Assembly: GCF_007827455.1 (NCBI RefSeq)
Contig: NZ_VISM01000001.1
Coordinates: 2,209,501-2,273,500 of the forward strand
Source of the DNA: Lutibacter sp. Hel_I_33_5
GTDB lineage: Bacteria > Bacteroidota > Bacteroidia > Flavobacteriales > Flavobacteriaceae
DNA length: 64,000 nucleotides
Direction: 5' to 3'
Shown: in pieces, positions 16,665 to 25,859 of the stretch
How positions within the stretch are numbered: the first letter of the stretch is position 1
How the letters are laid out: every line of letters starts with the position of its first letter
Translations under genes and position numbers: made by a program
Notes under the pieces: model-generated
Databases searched by the model: none
Told to the model about the DNA's origin: nothing
Seen by the model: only the letters and a program-made list of their open reading frames with translations

Positions 16665-17006
16665 ATGACGATTCTAGAGTTCAATACCAAGCTAAAAACA
16701 AGTCCAACATCAATTCTTTTTGCAGAAACTATGCAAGTAATTGAAGACAATTATAATTTTACTCCAACAGAATTTACAAATGGAGAAATAACAAATAAAG
16801 CAGGAGAAAATTCTGGTTCTTGTAAATTATTTGCATTTGCAATAGATCAACAATTAACAAAAGAAGAAACATTGTATTGTTTTGGCGAGCATTATAAAAG
16901 TGTTTTAGAAGATGAGCATGGAACTTCTCATCAAAATATCAGAAACTTTATGAAAACTGGTTTTGAAGGTTTATCTTTTAAAGGTGAAGCTTTAACACTG
17001 AAATAA
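16665..17006 (+). CDS. HopJ-family protein
   Basis: A 113-residue protein of the HopJ family, named after a Pseudomonas effector but common in free-living bacteria. Recognisable segments are TPTEFTNGEITNKAGENSGSCKLF (residues 33-56, described in parts), CFGEHYKSV and DEHGTSHQNIRNFM. Nothing suggests type III secretion here, so a cytosolic housekeeping role is more likely. The gene lies 3 bp upstream of a uracil-DNA glycosylase-like gene and is probably co-transcribed with it. A -7-like TATTTTTG is at 16641-16648. Confidence 0.82.
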   Translation: MTILEFNTKLKTSPTSILFAETMQVIEDNYNFTPTEFTNGEITNKAGENSGSCKLFAFAIDQQLTKEETLYCFGEHYKSVLEDEHGTSHQNIRNFMKTGFEGLSFKGEALTLK

Positions 17007-17009
17007 TAA

Positions 17010-17582
17010 ATGGAGAAACTATTATCAGAAATAAAACAATGTACTATTTGCGAACCTCATTTAGATTTAGGTGCAAATCCTGTTGTGAGTGGTCATAAAA
17101 ATTCTAAGATTGTAATTATTGGTCAAGCTCCAGGAACAAAAGTTCATAAATCTGGCATTCCTTGGGACGATGCGAGTGGAAAACAACTTAGAAAATGGCT
17201 AAATGTTTCTGATGAAGATTTTTACAATGTAGAAAATTTCGCAATTGTTCCGATGGGATTTTGTTATCCTGGTAAAGGAAAAAGTGGCGATAAACCGCCA
17301 AGAAAAGAATGTGCACCACAATGGCACAAACAATTATTCGATTTAATGCCAAATGTTGAGTTAATCATTCTAATAGGAATGTATGCTCAGAATTATTATT
17401 TAAAAGACAAGGCAAAAAGAACACTAACAGAAACGGTAGATAATTATCCAAGCTATTTACCTAGGTATTTTACATTGCCGCATCCATCACCTAGAAATCG
17501 ATTTTGGTTAACTAAAAATCCTTGGTTCGAAAGGAATGTAATTCCTGAATTACAGAAAAGAGTTTCAGAAATTTTGACATAA
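17010..17582 (+). CDS. Uracil-DNA glycosylase superfamily protein
   Basis: A 190-residue member of the UDG fold. Motif A reads IIGQAPGTKVHKSGIPWDDASGK in parts (about 33-55). The late motif HPSPRNRFW (about 149-157) corresponds to the HPSPR loop of the superfamily. An N-terminal CTIC (about 12-15) and other cysteines are present, but I do not see the full four-cysteine iron-sulfur pattern of UDG families 4 and 5. Base excision on uracil or another lesion is probable, but the substrate is not certain. It is probably in an operon with the HopJ-like gene. Confidence 0.85.
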   Translation: MEKLLSEIKQCTICEPHLDLGANPVVSGHKNSKIVIIGQAPGTKVHKSGIPWDDASGKQLRKWLNVSDEDFYNVENFAIVPMGFCYPGKGKSGDKPPRKECAPQWHKQLFDLMPNVELIILIGMYAQNYYLKDKAKRTLTETVDNYPSYLPRYFTLPHPSPRNRFWLTKNPWFERNVIPELQKRVSEILT

Positions 17583-17631
17583 AAAATACCATCAATTTGA
17601 TAATGTTTGGAATCTTCTTATGATAAAAATA

Positions 17632-18222
17632 TTAAACATGTTTTCCAACTTCAAAACCATGTTTTCCTAAAAATTGATTTCCACTTTCTATGGCATCGTC
17701 TTCAAGTGTAGTTCCCATAGAATCATTCCATCTATTTAAATATCCAAAGAGAGAAATTACACCTAGCATTTCTACGATTTCTCCTTCATTCCAATATTTA
17801 TATAGTTCGGTTTTTATTGTTTCATCAACTGCGTTTGGAACCATAGACGCAGCTAAAGAAAAATCTAAAGCGGCACGTTCCCCATCTGAAAAAGCAGCAT
17901 GAGTTTTGTATTCCCAGATATTATCTAATTGCTCTTGTTCAGCACCATAACGTTCAGCAGCTCTAATTGCGTGTGCTTGACAATATCTACAGCCGGTGGC
18001 ATTACTAGAAACCCAAGCAATCATTCTTTTTAAAGCAGAAGTAACTCTGCCTTCGTTTGCCATTACAGCTTTATTTAAATTGATAAACGCTTTAGATATT
18101 AAGGGTCTGCGCTGCATTGTTAAAACAGAATTTGGGCAAAATCCCAGTGTTTCGTTGAAAAATTCTGCTAATTTTTTTGTCTCTAAATCATGCTCTGATG
18201 ATAATGGAGTAACTAATGGCAT
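17632..18222 (-). CDS. Carboxymuconolactone decarboxylase (AhpD-like) family protein
   Basis: A 196-residue all-helical protein with the AhpD-type redox motif, seen as CRYCQAH near residues 77-83, i.e. CxxC followed by histidine three residues on. Members reduce peroxiredoxins or are called peroxidase-related enzymes. It diverges from the OsmC gene across a 78-bp gap, and the two plausibly serve peroxide defence together. Confidence 0.88.
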   Translation of the reverse strand: MPLVTPLSSEHDLETKKLAEFFNETLGFCPNSVLTMQRRPLISKAFINLNKAVMANEGRVTSALKRMIAWVSSNATGCRYCQAHAIRAAERYGAEQEQLDNIWEYKTHAAFSDGERAALDFSLAASMVPNAVDETIKTELYKYWNEGEIVEMLGVISLFGYLNRWNDSMGTTLEDDAIESGNQFLGKHGFEVGKHV

Positions 18223-18300
18223 AAATATTTATTTTTTGATTAAGGGTTTGACGTGTGTTCATTACATTTGCTTACACAAGAAACAAAAAATAATTAATAT

Positions 18301-18723
18301 ATGGCTGATAAAATTACTACACATTGGAAAAGAGATATGGTTTTTGAATCTGATAACCCAAGATGGGATTCTATAATGATGGATGCATCAAAAGATTTTG
18401 GAGGCACAGACTCTGGAATGGCGCCAAAAGCAATGATGTTATCTTCTTTAGCAGGTTGCTCTGGACTTGATGTTGTATCAGTTTTAAATAAGATGCGCGT
18501 AAAATTTGATGATTTTAAAATGGAAGTAGAAGGTGAGTTAACAGATGAACACCCAAAGTATTATCATAGGGTAACTGTTGATTACCATTTTTATGGAAAA
18601 AAATTGAATGAAAAGAAAATTAATAATGCCGTAGATTTATCAGTTGATAAATATTGTGGTGTGATGGAAATGTTTCGTCAGTTTGCTGAGGTAAAAACAA
18701 ATATTCATTTACACGAAAAATAA
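18301..18723 (+). CDS. OsmC/Ohr-family peroxiredoxin-like protein
   Basis: A 140-residue OsmC-fold protein. Two conserved cysteines are present: one in LAGCSGLDV (about residue 53) and one in DKYCGVMEM (about residue 120), matching the reactive pair of OsmC thiol peroxidases. The N-terminal GG-DSGMAPKAMML segment is typical. A -7-like TACATTTG lies at 18263-18270. It is 15 bp upstream of recJ and may share its transcript. Confidence 0.9.
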   Translation: MADKITTHWKRDMVFESDNPRWDSIMMDASKDFGGTDSGMAPKAMMLSSLAGCSGLDVVSVLNKMRVKFDDFKMEVEGELTDEHPKYYHRVTVDYHFYGKKLNEKKINNAVDLSVDKYCGVMEMFRQFAEVKTNIHLHEK

Positions 18724-18738
18724 ATTCAACAAATTGCT

Positions 18739-20424
18739 ATGCGTTGGAAACCAAAAGAAAAACCAAATCAAGAGATTGTTAATTCTTTAGCTAAAGAATT
18801 GGCAATTGATAAAACGTTGGCAAGTATTTTAGTACAGCGTAACATCGATACTTTTAAAAAAGCAAAACAATTCTTTAGACCTTCTTTAGATGATATTCAT
18901 GATCCATTTTTAATGAAGGATATGAAAGTTGCTGTAAAGCGTATTGAAGCAGCAATTGCAAATAAAGAAAATATTTTAGTGTATGGCGATTATGATGTTG
19001 ATGGAACAACTGCCGTTTCTTTAGTTTCTTCTTATTTAAAAACAATATCATCAACTATTGCGACCTATATCCCTGATCGATATGAGGAAGGCTATGGTAT
19101 TTCTTATCAAGGAATTGATTTTGCTGAGGACAATAATTTTTCTTTAATTATTGCATTAGATTGTGGAATTAAAGCCATCGATAAAGTTACTTACGCTAAA
19201 GAAAAAAAGATTGATTTTATTATTTGCGATCATCATAAACCAGGAAAAGAAATTCCGAAAGCAGTTGCAATTTTAAATCCAAAACAAATCGATTGTACCT
19301 ATCCATTTGATGAATTGTGTGGTTGTGGAGTTGGTTTTAAATTGATACAAGCTTTAGGTGTTTCTCGAAATGAAACTATTAAAGATTTTATTCCTTATTT
19401 AGATTTAGTGGCTACTGCAATTGCAGCAGATATTGTACCCATGGTTGGTGAAAATAGAACACTGGCTTTTTTAGGGTTACAAGTTATAAATCAGAATCCT
19501 AGAAATGGTTTTAAAGCCATCATCCATCAAATTAAAAAACCTGAATTAACAATTACAGATGTAGTTTTTATAATCGCTCCGCGGATAAATGCTGCGGGTA
19601 GAATGAAACATGGAAATTATGCGGTGGAATTGTTAACTGAAATGGATTTTGATACTGCCAAAGAATTTGCTTCAGCCATAGAAAAGTTTAATTCAGATAG
19701 AAAAGACTTGGATAAAAAAATAACCCAAGAAGCATTAATTCAAATTGAAGAAAATAACGAGAAAGAAAAATTTACGTCTGTTGTTTTTGATGAAAATTGG
19801 CACAAAGGTGTTATTGGAATTGTAGCGTCTCGTTTAATAGAAACGTATTACCGACCTACTTTAGTTTTTACAAAAAGTGGAGATAAATTAGCAGCTTCTG
19901 CAAGATCTGTTAAAGGTTTTGATGTTTATGATGCACTTGAACAATGTTCTGAATTTATTGAACAATTTGGCGGACACAAATACGCAGCTGGATTAACGTT
20001 ATTGCCAGAAAATTATATCAATTTTAAAAATAAATTTGAAGAGGTTGTTTCAAAAACGATTGATAAAGAATTACTAACTCCAGAAATTGCTGTTGACGCA
20101 GAAATTGATTTATCAGAAATAACACCTAAGTTTTTTAGAATTATTCAACAAATGGCTCCTTTTGGACCACAAAATATGAAGCCTGTTTTTTCTACTTTTT
20201 CAGTAAGAGATAATGGTTTTGGAAAACAAGTAGGAGAAGATAAGTCTCACTTAAAATTAAACCTAATTCAAGGTTCGGATAAAAAAACCTACAATGCAAT
20301 CGGTTTTGGTTTGGGTAAAAAAATGAATGTTGTAAATGAAAGATTTGATATCGCTTATAATCTAGATGATAATACGTGGAATGGAATTACATCTATTCAG
20401 CTTGTTCTAAAAGACATCAAATAA
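18739..20424 (+). CDS. recJ: Single-stranded-DNA-specific 5'-3' exonuclease RecJ
   Basis: RecJ degrades 5' single-stranded ends in recombination and repair. The 561-residue protein has the DHH phosphoesterase motifs: VYGDYDVDGTTAV at 81-93 and CDHHKPG at 163-169. The DHHA1 domain is seen as GGHKYAAGL near residues 412-420, and a C-terminal OB region follows. The start MRWKPKEKP is usual for Bacteroidota. Its stop is one base from the convergent nuclease-like lipoprotein gene. Confidence 0.96.
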   Translation: MRWKPKEKPNQEIVNSLAKELAIDKTLASILVQRNIDTFKKAKQFFRPSLDDIHDPFLMKDMKVAVKRIEAAIANKENILVYGDYDVDGTTAVSLVSSYLKTISSTIATYIPDRYEEGYGISYQGIDFAEDNNFSLIIALDCGIKAIDKVTYAKEKKIDFIICDHHKPGKEIPKAVAILNPKQIDCTYPFDELCGCGVGFKLIQALGVSRNETIKDFIPYLDLVATAIAADIVPMVGENRTLAFLGLQVINQNPRNGFKAIIHQIKKPELTITDVVFIIAPRINAAGRMKHGNYAVELLTEMDFDTAKEFASAIEKFNSDRKDLDKKITQEALIQIEENNEKEKFTSVVFDENWHKGVIGIVASRLIETYYRPTLVFTKSGDKLAASARSVKGFDVYDALEQCSEFIEQFGGHKYAAGLTLLPENYINFKNKFEEVVSKTIDKELLTPEIAVDAEIDLSEITPKFFRIIQQMAPFGPQNMKPVFSTFSVRDNGFGKQVGEDKSHLKLNLIQGSDKKTYNAIGFGLGKKMNVVNERFDIAYNLDDNTWNGITSIQLVLKDIK

Positions 20425-20425
20425 A

Positions 20426-21478
20426 TTACTTTTTCTCTTTTATTAAGTACATATAAACAGGGTAATGATCGGAATATCCACCTGTATAATTTCCGTAAGA
20501 AAAACTTCTAAAAGGATATCCTTTAAATCGACCTTTATTATTGATTAAAAAGCGCTTGTTAAAAATCATTGCTTTAAACATTTTATAGGAAGAAAAATCT
20601 TTTTCCCCTTTATCTAATAATGGTGATGTTATTAAAATTTGGTCAAATAAATTAATTCGATCTCTGTAACCTAATGTATTATGCCCTCTTCGTAACATGT
20701 CTTCATAGGGGTTGTAAATATCTCCTTCTAAGACATTCTTTTTTTTACTTTTTGTTTTTAAAACCTTTTTTAAACTTGTATTTGTTGGGTCGTCATTAAA
20801 ATCTCCAATGATTAAAATTTTGGGATTTTCTTCATCCTCTTTAATCTTCGCTATAATTTTGGTGTTTTGATAGGCTGCTTTTTCACGTTTATGTCTACTT
20901 TTTGATTCGCCTCCACGTCTAGAAGGCCAGTGATTTACGATAACATGAATTAATTCATCATCTAAATATCCAGAAACCAACAATTGATCTCTTGTATATA
21001 CTTTTCTGTTATTTGAGTAGATATTTGGATTAAACGCTTTATGATTAATTGGGTTGAAATATTTTTTTTGATACAACAGCGCTACGTCAATTCCTCTTTT
21101 ATCGGGAGAATCGTAATGTATAATTCCATAATCTAAATTTTTCAAATACTTAGAATTAGTTAGATCTTCTAAAACTGTTCTATTTTCTATTTCTGCTACC
21201 CCAATAATAGCGGGAGCAGTTTTAGTTTTATCCTTTCCAATTTGAGAAATCACATTACTTAACTTATCAATTTTGTCCCAATAGACTTTAGATTTATTGC
21301 CTTTCAATTGCATCATAGGGCTTGCTTCATCATTTTTAGAGACATCATTTATGGTATCAAATAAGTTTTCTAGATTATAAAAAGCAACCGTTCTAATTTT
21401 ATAGTGTTTCTCTTTGCTTTGAGAACAAGAAGTTAGTGTAAGGCTTATTAAGAATAGTAGTGTAAGAATCTTCTTCAT
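20426..21478 (-). CDS. Endonuclease/exonuclease/phosphatase-family lipoprotein
   Basis: A predicted lipoprotein of 350 residues with lipobox LTSC (C18). The EEP catalytic motifs are all present: FYNLENLFD, VAEIENR, VNHWPSRRGG, IIGDFNDDP and YSDHYPVY, giving Asn, Glu, His, Asp/Asn and Asp-His catalytic residues. EEP enzymes cleave phosphodiesters in DNA, RNA or lipids. The lipoprotein signal puts it at the envelope, so extracellular nucleic acid is a likely substrate. It diverges from a TonB-dependent receptor and DUF5689 lipoprotein. A TATTTTTG box (21490-21483, minus strand) ends 4 bp before the ATG. Confidence 0.88.
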   Translation of the reverse strand: MKKILTLLFLISLTLTSCSQSKEKHYKIRTVAFYNLENLFDTINDVSKNDEASPMMQLKGNKSKVYWDKIDKLSNVISQIGKDKTKTAPAIIGVAEIENRTVLEDLTNSKYLKNLDYGIIHYDSPDKRGIDVALLYQKKYFNPINHKAFNPNIYSNNRKVYTRDQLLVSGYLDDELIHVIVNHWPSRRGGESKSRHKREKAAYQNTKIIAKIKEDEENPKILIIGDFNDDPTNTSLKKVLKTKSKKKNVLEGDIYNPYEDMLRRGHNTLGYRDRINLFDQILITSPLLDKGEKDFSSYKMFKAMIFNKRFLINNKGRFKGYPFRSFSYGNYTGGYSDHYPVYMYLIKEKK

Positions 21479-21559
21479 AGATCAAAAATAGACAATCAAA
21501 AGTAAAAGACGTACCTTAGTGATGAAATTATAAGATTGCTACATAAATAATTCAACGCT

Positions 21560-24301
21560 ATGAAAAAGTTTATTTGTGCAATTATTTTGTGTTTTTGTGT
21601 GCATTTTAATCACTATGCTCAAAATATTGTAAAAGGTATTGTTATTGATAGTCAAACAGAAAACCCTTTAGTAGAGGTTTCTATTGAGATATCAACAATA
21701 AAAAAGAAGACTTCAGAAAATGGAGCTTTTTCCATTTCAAACTTACCAAACGGAAATTATATTCTCAATATTTTTCTTAGAGGATATGATAAAAATAGTT
21801 TTCCAATTGAATTAACTGGTCAAACCATAGATTTAGGAACTATTTTATTGTACAAAAATAGTACAGAAGAACTTGATTTAAGTACAATTACACTTACAGA
21901 TGACGAATTAAATGACGATAGTGTTAATGCAGATAATATTACTGGATTATTGCAGTATTCTAAAGATGTTTTTTTGAGAACTGCTGCGTTTGAATGGAGT
22001 TCCTCTTTTTTTAGCATTAGAGGTTTAGATTCAGAAAACGGTAAAGTCTTGATTAATGGAATTGATATGAATAAAGCCTATAATGGGAGACCACAATGGA
22101 GTAATTGGGGTGGATTAAATGATGTTTTTAGAAATCAAGAATTCAATAATGGTTTTACACCTTCGGCCTATACTTTTGGAGGTGTTTTAGGGTCAACAAA
22201 TATAACTGTAAGAGCCTCAGAACAAAATGCTGGAACCAGAATTTCTTATGCTTCATCTAACAGAAGTTATGTGCATAGAGTTATGGCTACTTATTCTTCA
22301 AGTTTATCAAGAAATGGTTGGGCATATACTTTTTCTGCTAGTAGAAGAGCAGGTAAAGAAGGTTTTGTAGACGGAACTATGTATAACGCGAATTCTTTTT
22401 TTGCTTCAGTAGAAAAAAAGTTGAACGACAAGCATAGTTTAAATTTTACTTCTATTACAGCATTTAATAGAAGAGGTAAATCTGCGCCAAATACCCAAGA
22501 AGTTTTCGATTTAAAAGGAATAAAATATAATTCTTATTGGGGATTACAAGATGGGAAAATTAGAAACTCACGAATAAAGGAAGTTTCTGAGCCTATTTTA
22601 ATGCTAAATCATTATTGGACTTTAAATGATAAAACAGTTATAAATACAAATATCTCTTATCAATTTGGAAAAATTGGAAATACTAGAATAGATTATAATG
22701 GTGGCAGAAATCCAGACCCCGTGTATTATCAAAATTTACCAAGTTATTGGTTAGATAGAAATAATATTCAACAAGCATACGAGTCTGAAAAACGCTTTTT
22801 AAGCGATGGTCAATTAAATTGGAATGAATTATATAGTGCAAATATCAACAGTACTTCTAATGGAGGAAGTAATGCATTTGTTTTATATGAAGATAGAAAT
22901 GATGATAAATTATTTACCATCAATACAATTTTAGATAAAGAGATTAATGATAATATTACTGTAAATGCAAAATTACAATACAGTAAATTAAGCTCGCATA
23001 ATTTTGCAAATGTTATCGATTTATTAGGAGGTGATGGTTATTTAGATATTAATCGTTTTGCAAATATTGGAGAAGATGCTAGACAAAATAATTTATTAAA
23101 CCCTAACAAACTTGCTGCTGTTGGCGATACCTTTAAATATAATTATAGTATAGAATCTACTTTAATTAATGCATTTGCTCAAGTACAATTTAAATACAAT
23201 AAAATTGATTTTTATGTAGCTGGAGAAGTTTCTAAAGCTTCACATCTTAGAAATGGTCTATTTCAAAATGGGAGGTTTTCAACCAATTCTTTAGGAAAAT
23301 CCCCAAAACAAGGTTTTATGAATTTTGGATTTAAAGCTGGAGCGACTTATAAAATTACAGGTCGTCATTTAGTTGATTTAAATGCAGGTTATATTAAGAA
23401 AGCACCAACTATTAGAACTATATTTTCTAATCCAAGAGAAAATAATGCAGTAATCAATGGTTTAGAAAGTGAAAAAATAATGTCTGTAGATGCTAGTTAT
23501 ATTTTTAGAAGTTCAATAATACAAGCAAAAGCTACAGGATATTTTACAAAAATTGTGGACGCTACAAATATTGGTTTCTTTTTTACACAAGGAGCTTTTA
23601 CAGAAGCTTTTGTACAAGAAGTCACAACAGGAATAGATAAGTTGCATTTTGGAGCAGAAATAGGAATTGAAGCACAAGTAACTTCAGCAATAAAATTAAA
23701 AGGTGCAGCAAATATTGGACAATATACATATGATAGTAATCCAAATATTTATGTTACTTCCGAAGATTTTATTACAGATGTAAATCCATTAGGAATTAAT
23801 GATTTAGGAAAATCATTTTTAAAAGATTATAAAATTGCTGCGGGGCCACAAAAAACATATTCTTTTGGGTTTGAATACCGAGACCCAAATTATTGGTGGT
23901 TTGGAGCTACCGCTAATTATTTAGATGATATTTATTTGAATGTGAGTCCAATTTCTAGAAGCGAAGCTTTTTACAAAGATGTGGATGGTTTACCATTTAA
24001 TAATTATGATTCCGGTATAGCAAAAGAATTATTAGAACAAGAGCAGTTTGATGGTTATCTAACAATAAATATTATTGGAGGGAAATCATGGAAAGTTGGC
24101 AATCAAAAATATATTGGATTGTTTGCAAGTGTGGGTAATCTATTAAATCAACAATTTAAAACAGGTGGTTTTGAACAAAGTAGAAGATCTGATTATCAGC
24201 AATTAGTAGAAGAAAAAAATAGGTCAAAAAGATTATTTGGGCCAAAATATTGGTACGGAAGAGGAACTACTTACTTTTTGAATATTAATTATAGATTTTA
24301 A
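21560..24301 (+). CDS. TonB-dependent receptor with carboxypeptidase-like N-terminal domain
   Basis: An outer-membrane receptor of 913 residues. The signal peptide ends near residue 20 (HYAQ). Then comes a CarboxypepD_reg-like domain (about 22-100, KGIVIDSQTENPLVEVSI and FSISNLPNGNYIL), a plug domain with SIRGLDSENGKVLINGI, and a 22-strand-type barrel ending YFLNINYRF. Such receptors take up large substrates with energy from TonB. It is followed 13 bp later by a DUF5689 lipoprotein, in the SusC-like plus surface-lipoprotein arrangement, and diverges from a nuclease-like lipoprotein gene. Confidence 0.92.
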   Translation: MKKFICAIILCFCVHFNHYAQNIVKGIVIDSQTENPLVEVSIEISTIKKKTSENGAFSISNLPNGNYILNIFLRGYDKNSFPIELTGQTIDLGTILLYKNSTEELDLSTITLTDDELNDDSVNADNITGLLQYSKDVFLRTAAFEWSSSFFSIRGLDSENGKVLINGIDMNKAYNGRPQWSNWGGLNDVFRNQEFNNGFTPSAYTFGGVLGSTNITVRASEQNAGTRISYASSNRSYVHRVMATYSSSLSRNGWAYTFSASRRAGKEGFVDGTMYNANSFFASVEKKLNDKHSLNFTSITAFNRRGKSAPNTQEVFDLKGIKYNSYWGLQDGKIRNSRIKEVSEPILMLNHYWTLNDKTVINTNISYQFGKIGNTRIDYNGGRNPDPVYYQNLPSYWLDRNNIQQAYESEKRFLSDGQLNWNELYSANINSTSNGGSNAFVLYEDRNDDKLFTINTILDKEINDNITVNAKLQYSKLSSHNFANVIDLLGGDGYLDINRFANIGEDARQNNLLNPNKLAAVGDTFKYNYSIESTLINAFAQVQFKYNKIDFYVAGEVSKASHLRNGLFQNGRFSTNSLGKSPKQGFMNFGFKAGATYKITGRHLVDLNAGYIKKAPTIRTIFSNPRENNAVINGLESEKIMSVDASYIFRSSIIQAKATGYFTKIVDATNIGFFFTQGAFTEAFVQEVTTGIDKLHFGAEIGIEAQVTSAIKLKGAANIGQYTYDSNPNIYVTSEDFITDVNPLGINDLGKSFLKDYKIAAGPQKTYSFGFEYRDPNYWWFGATANYLDDIYLNVSPISRSEAFYKDVDGLPFNNYDSGIAKELLEQEQFDGYLTINIIGGKSWKVGNQKYIGLFASVGNLLNQQFKTGGFEQSRRSDYQQLVEEKNRSKRLFGPKYWYGRGTTYFLNINYRF

Positions 24302-24314
24302 AAAAAACGCGACT

Positions 24315-25736
24315 ATGAAAACAATTATTAACCGAATCATTTTATTAGTACTTGTCACTAGTATTTCTTTTGTTTCTTGTGTGGAAGATGGAACTTTTAC
24401 AGTTCCAGAATCATTAAATAATGAAGAAAATATAGAATTAACATCATTATTAGATAAAATTAAAAATGACAATACCTATACGCTTAGAACGATTTCAGAA
24501 ATCAAACAAGATTTTTTTACATCCAGAGAAGCAAAACAAGTCACAGGTAATTTTGTGGTAAAAGGATATGTGTCTTCTTCCGATGAAACTGGTAACTTTT
24601 TTAGAGAGTTTTATTTACAAGATAAAGCAGAAAATCCTACTTCGGGAATTAAAGTGATTCTAAACAAAGTAAACTCTTATACTCAGTTTAATGTTGGGAG
24701 GGAAGTGTATATTTATTTAAAGGATTTATATATTGGTGAAACACGTGTTGGTGATAATGATGTAACAATAGGCGGATTTGTAGAGAGTGGAGGAACAGAA
24801 TTAGAAGCGGTTTCTGAAAACCAAATAAAAAATCACGTATTACGATCTACAATTACAGAAACTATTGTTCCGTTACCGACTAAAATTTCTCAAATTAATG
24901 AAGGGTTATTGGGTCTTTTAGTGATTATAAATGATGCCTATTTTGATGAAGGTGTTGTTGGTAAACCGTATTTTGATCCCACTAGAGATTTTGATACAGA
25001 ACGATTATTAAAGAGTTGTGATGGTTTTGATATTTCAGAGTTTTCCCTTGAAACGAGTTCTTTTTCTAATTTTGGATCATCGGTTATTCCGTCAGGAGGA
25101 GGTAGTATTACAGCAATTATAACTAAAGATTACGACAGAAATTTACGTTTAGCTTTAAATTCTGTTGACGATGTAAAAATGGGAGAATCAATTTGTGAAC
25201 CGATAGACATTAACGATTTTAAAATTATTTTCGAAGAAGACTTTGATACTGGAGTTGATAATACAACGTTAGATTTCCCTAATTGGACAAATTTTGCAGA
25301 AAAAGGAAACGAATTATGGACAGAACAAGTTTTTAGTAGTAATGGATATGCAGAATATAGCGGATATAGAACTGGAGATAAAGTAAATATTAGTTGGCTA
25401 ATTTCTCCTAACGTACATATGGACACACAAACTGATGAAATTCTACATTTTAAAACTGCACAACATCATATAGATTCAGATGAAAATACTTTAGAAATTT
25501 TTGTTTCCACAGATTTTGATAGCACCAATGTTTTAACAGCTACTTGGGAACCAGTTACTGCGAGTCTTGCAAAAAGATCTGATACTTGGTATACGTTTAA
25601 AGGTTCTGGTTTAATTGATATTTCTTCTTATTCAGGTACTTTAAATGTTGCTTTTAAAGTAACAGGTTCTGGAACAAATACAACCTTAGATGGTGCTTAT
25701 CTTGTAGATGATTTTAAAATCTTAGCAAAAAAATAG
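24315..25736 (+). CDS. DUF5689 lipoprotein with C-terminal choice-of-anchor J-like domain
   Basis: A predicted surface lipoprotein of 473 residues with lipobox SFVSC (C22). Residues about 55-290 match DUF5689, with VKGYVSSSDETGNFFREFYL reminiscent of the OB-fold modules that accompany bacterial extracellular nucleases. Residues about 310-473 (FEEDFDTG, WLISPNV, AFKVTGSGTNTTLDGAYLVDDFKI) form a jelly-roll-like choice-of-anchor J module. It probably partners the TonB-dependent receptor upstream, as SusD-type lipoproteins do. Substrate capture is inferred. Confidence 0.82.
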   Translation: MKTIINRIILLVLVTSISFVSCVEDGTFTVPESLNNEENIELTSLLDKIKNDNTYTLRTISEIKQDFFTSREAKQVTGNFVVKGYVSSSDETGNFFREFYLQDKAENPTSGIKVILNKVNSYTQFNVGREVYIYLKDLYIGETRVGDNDVTIGGFVESGGTELEAVSENQIKNHVLRSTITETIVPLPTKISQINEGLLGLLVIINDAYFDEGVVGKPYFDPTRDFDTERLLKSCDGFDISEFSLETSSFSNFGSSVIPSGGGSITAIITKDYDRNLRLALNSVDDVKMGESICEPIDINDFKIIFEEDFDTGVDNTTLDFPNWTNFAEKGNELWTEQVFSSNGYAEYSGYRTGDKVNISWLISPNVHMDTQTDEILHFKTAQHHIDSDENTLEIFVSTDFDSTNVLTATWEPVTASLAKRSDTWYTFKGSGLIDISSYSGTLNVAFKVTGSGTNTTLDGAYLVDDFKILAKK

Positions 25737-25755
25737 ACTATTCTGGTAAACAAAA

Positions 25756-25784
25756 AGAAGCCTTATCTAATTGACAAGGCTTCT
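25756..25784 (-). terminator. Terminator-like hairpin downstream of sodA
   Basis: AGAAGCCTT (25756-25764) pairs with AAGGCTTCT (25776-25784). The T run follows on the minus strand, so it would act on transcripts leaving sodA, 75 bp past its stop. It may also end plus-strand transcription from the DUF5689 gene less efficiently. Two smaller palindromes lie between (25816-25831 and 25847-25861). Confidence 0.6.
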
Positions 25785-25859
25785 GTAGTTTATAATAATT
25801 TCAGCTACACACTTTTTACGTTTTAACGTAAGAGTAAGATACAGAAAAAGGCGATGCCT

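Noticed and set aside
16665-17006. Type III effector or pathogenicity island suggested by HopJ similarity
   Set aside because: No secretion apparatus or mobility genes; HopJ homologues are widespread in free-living bacteria.
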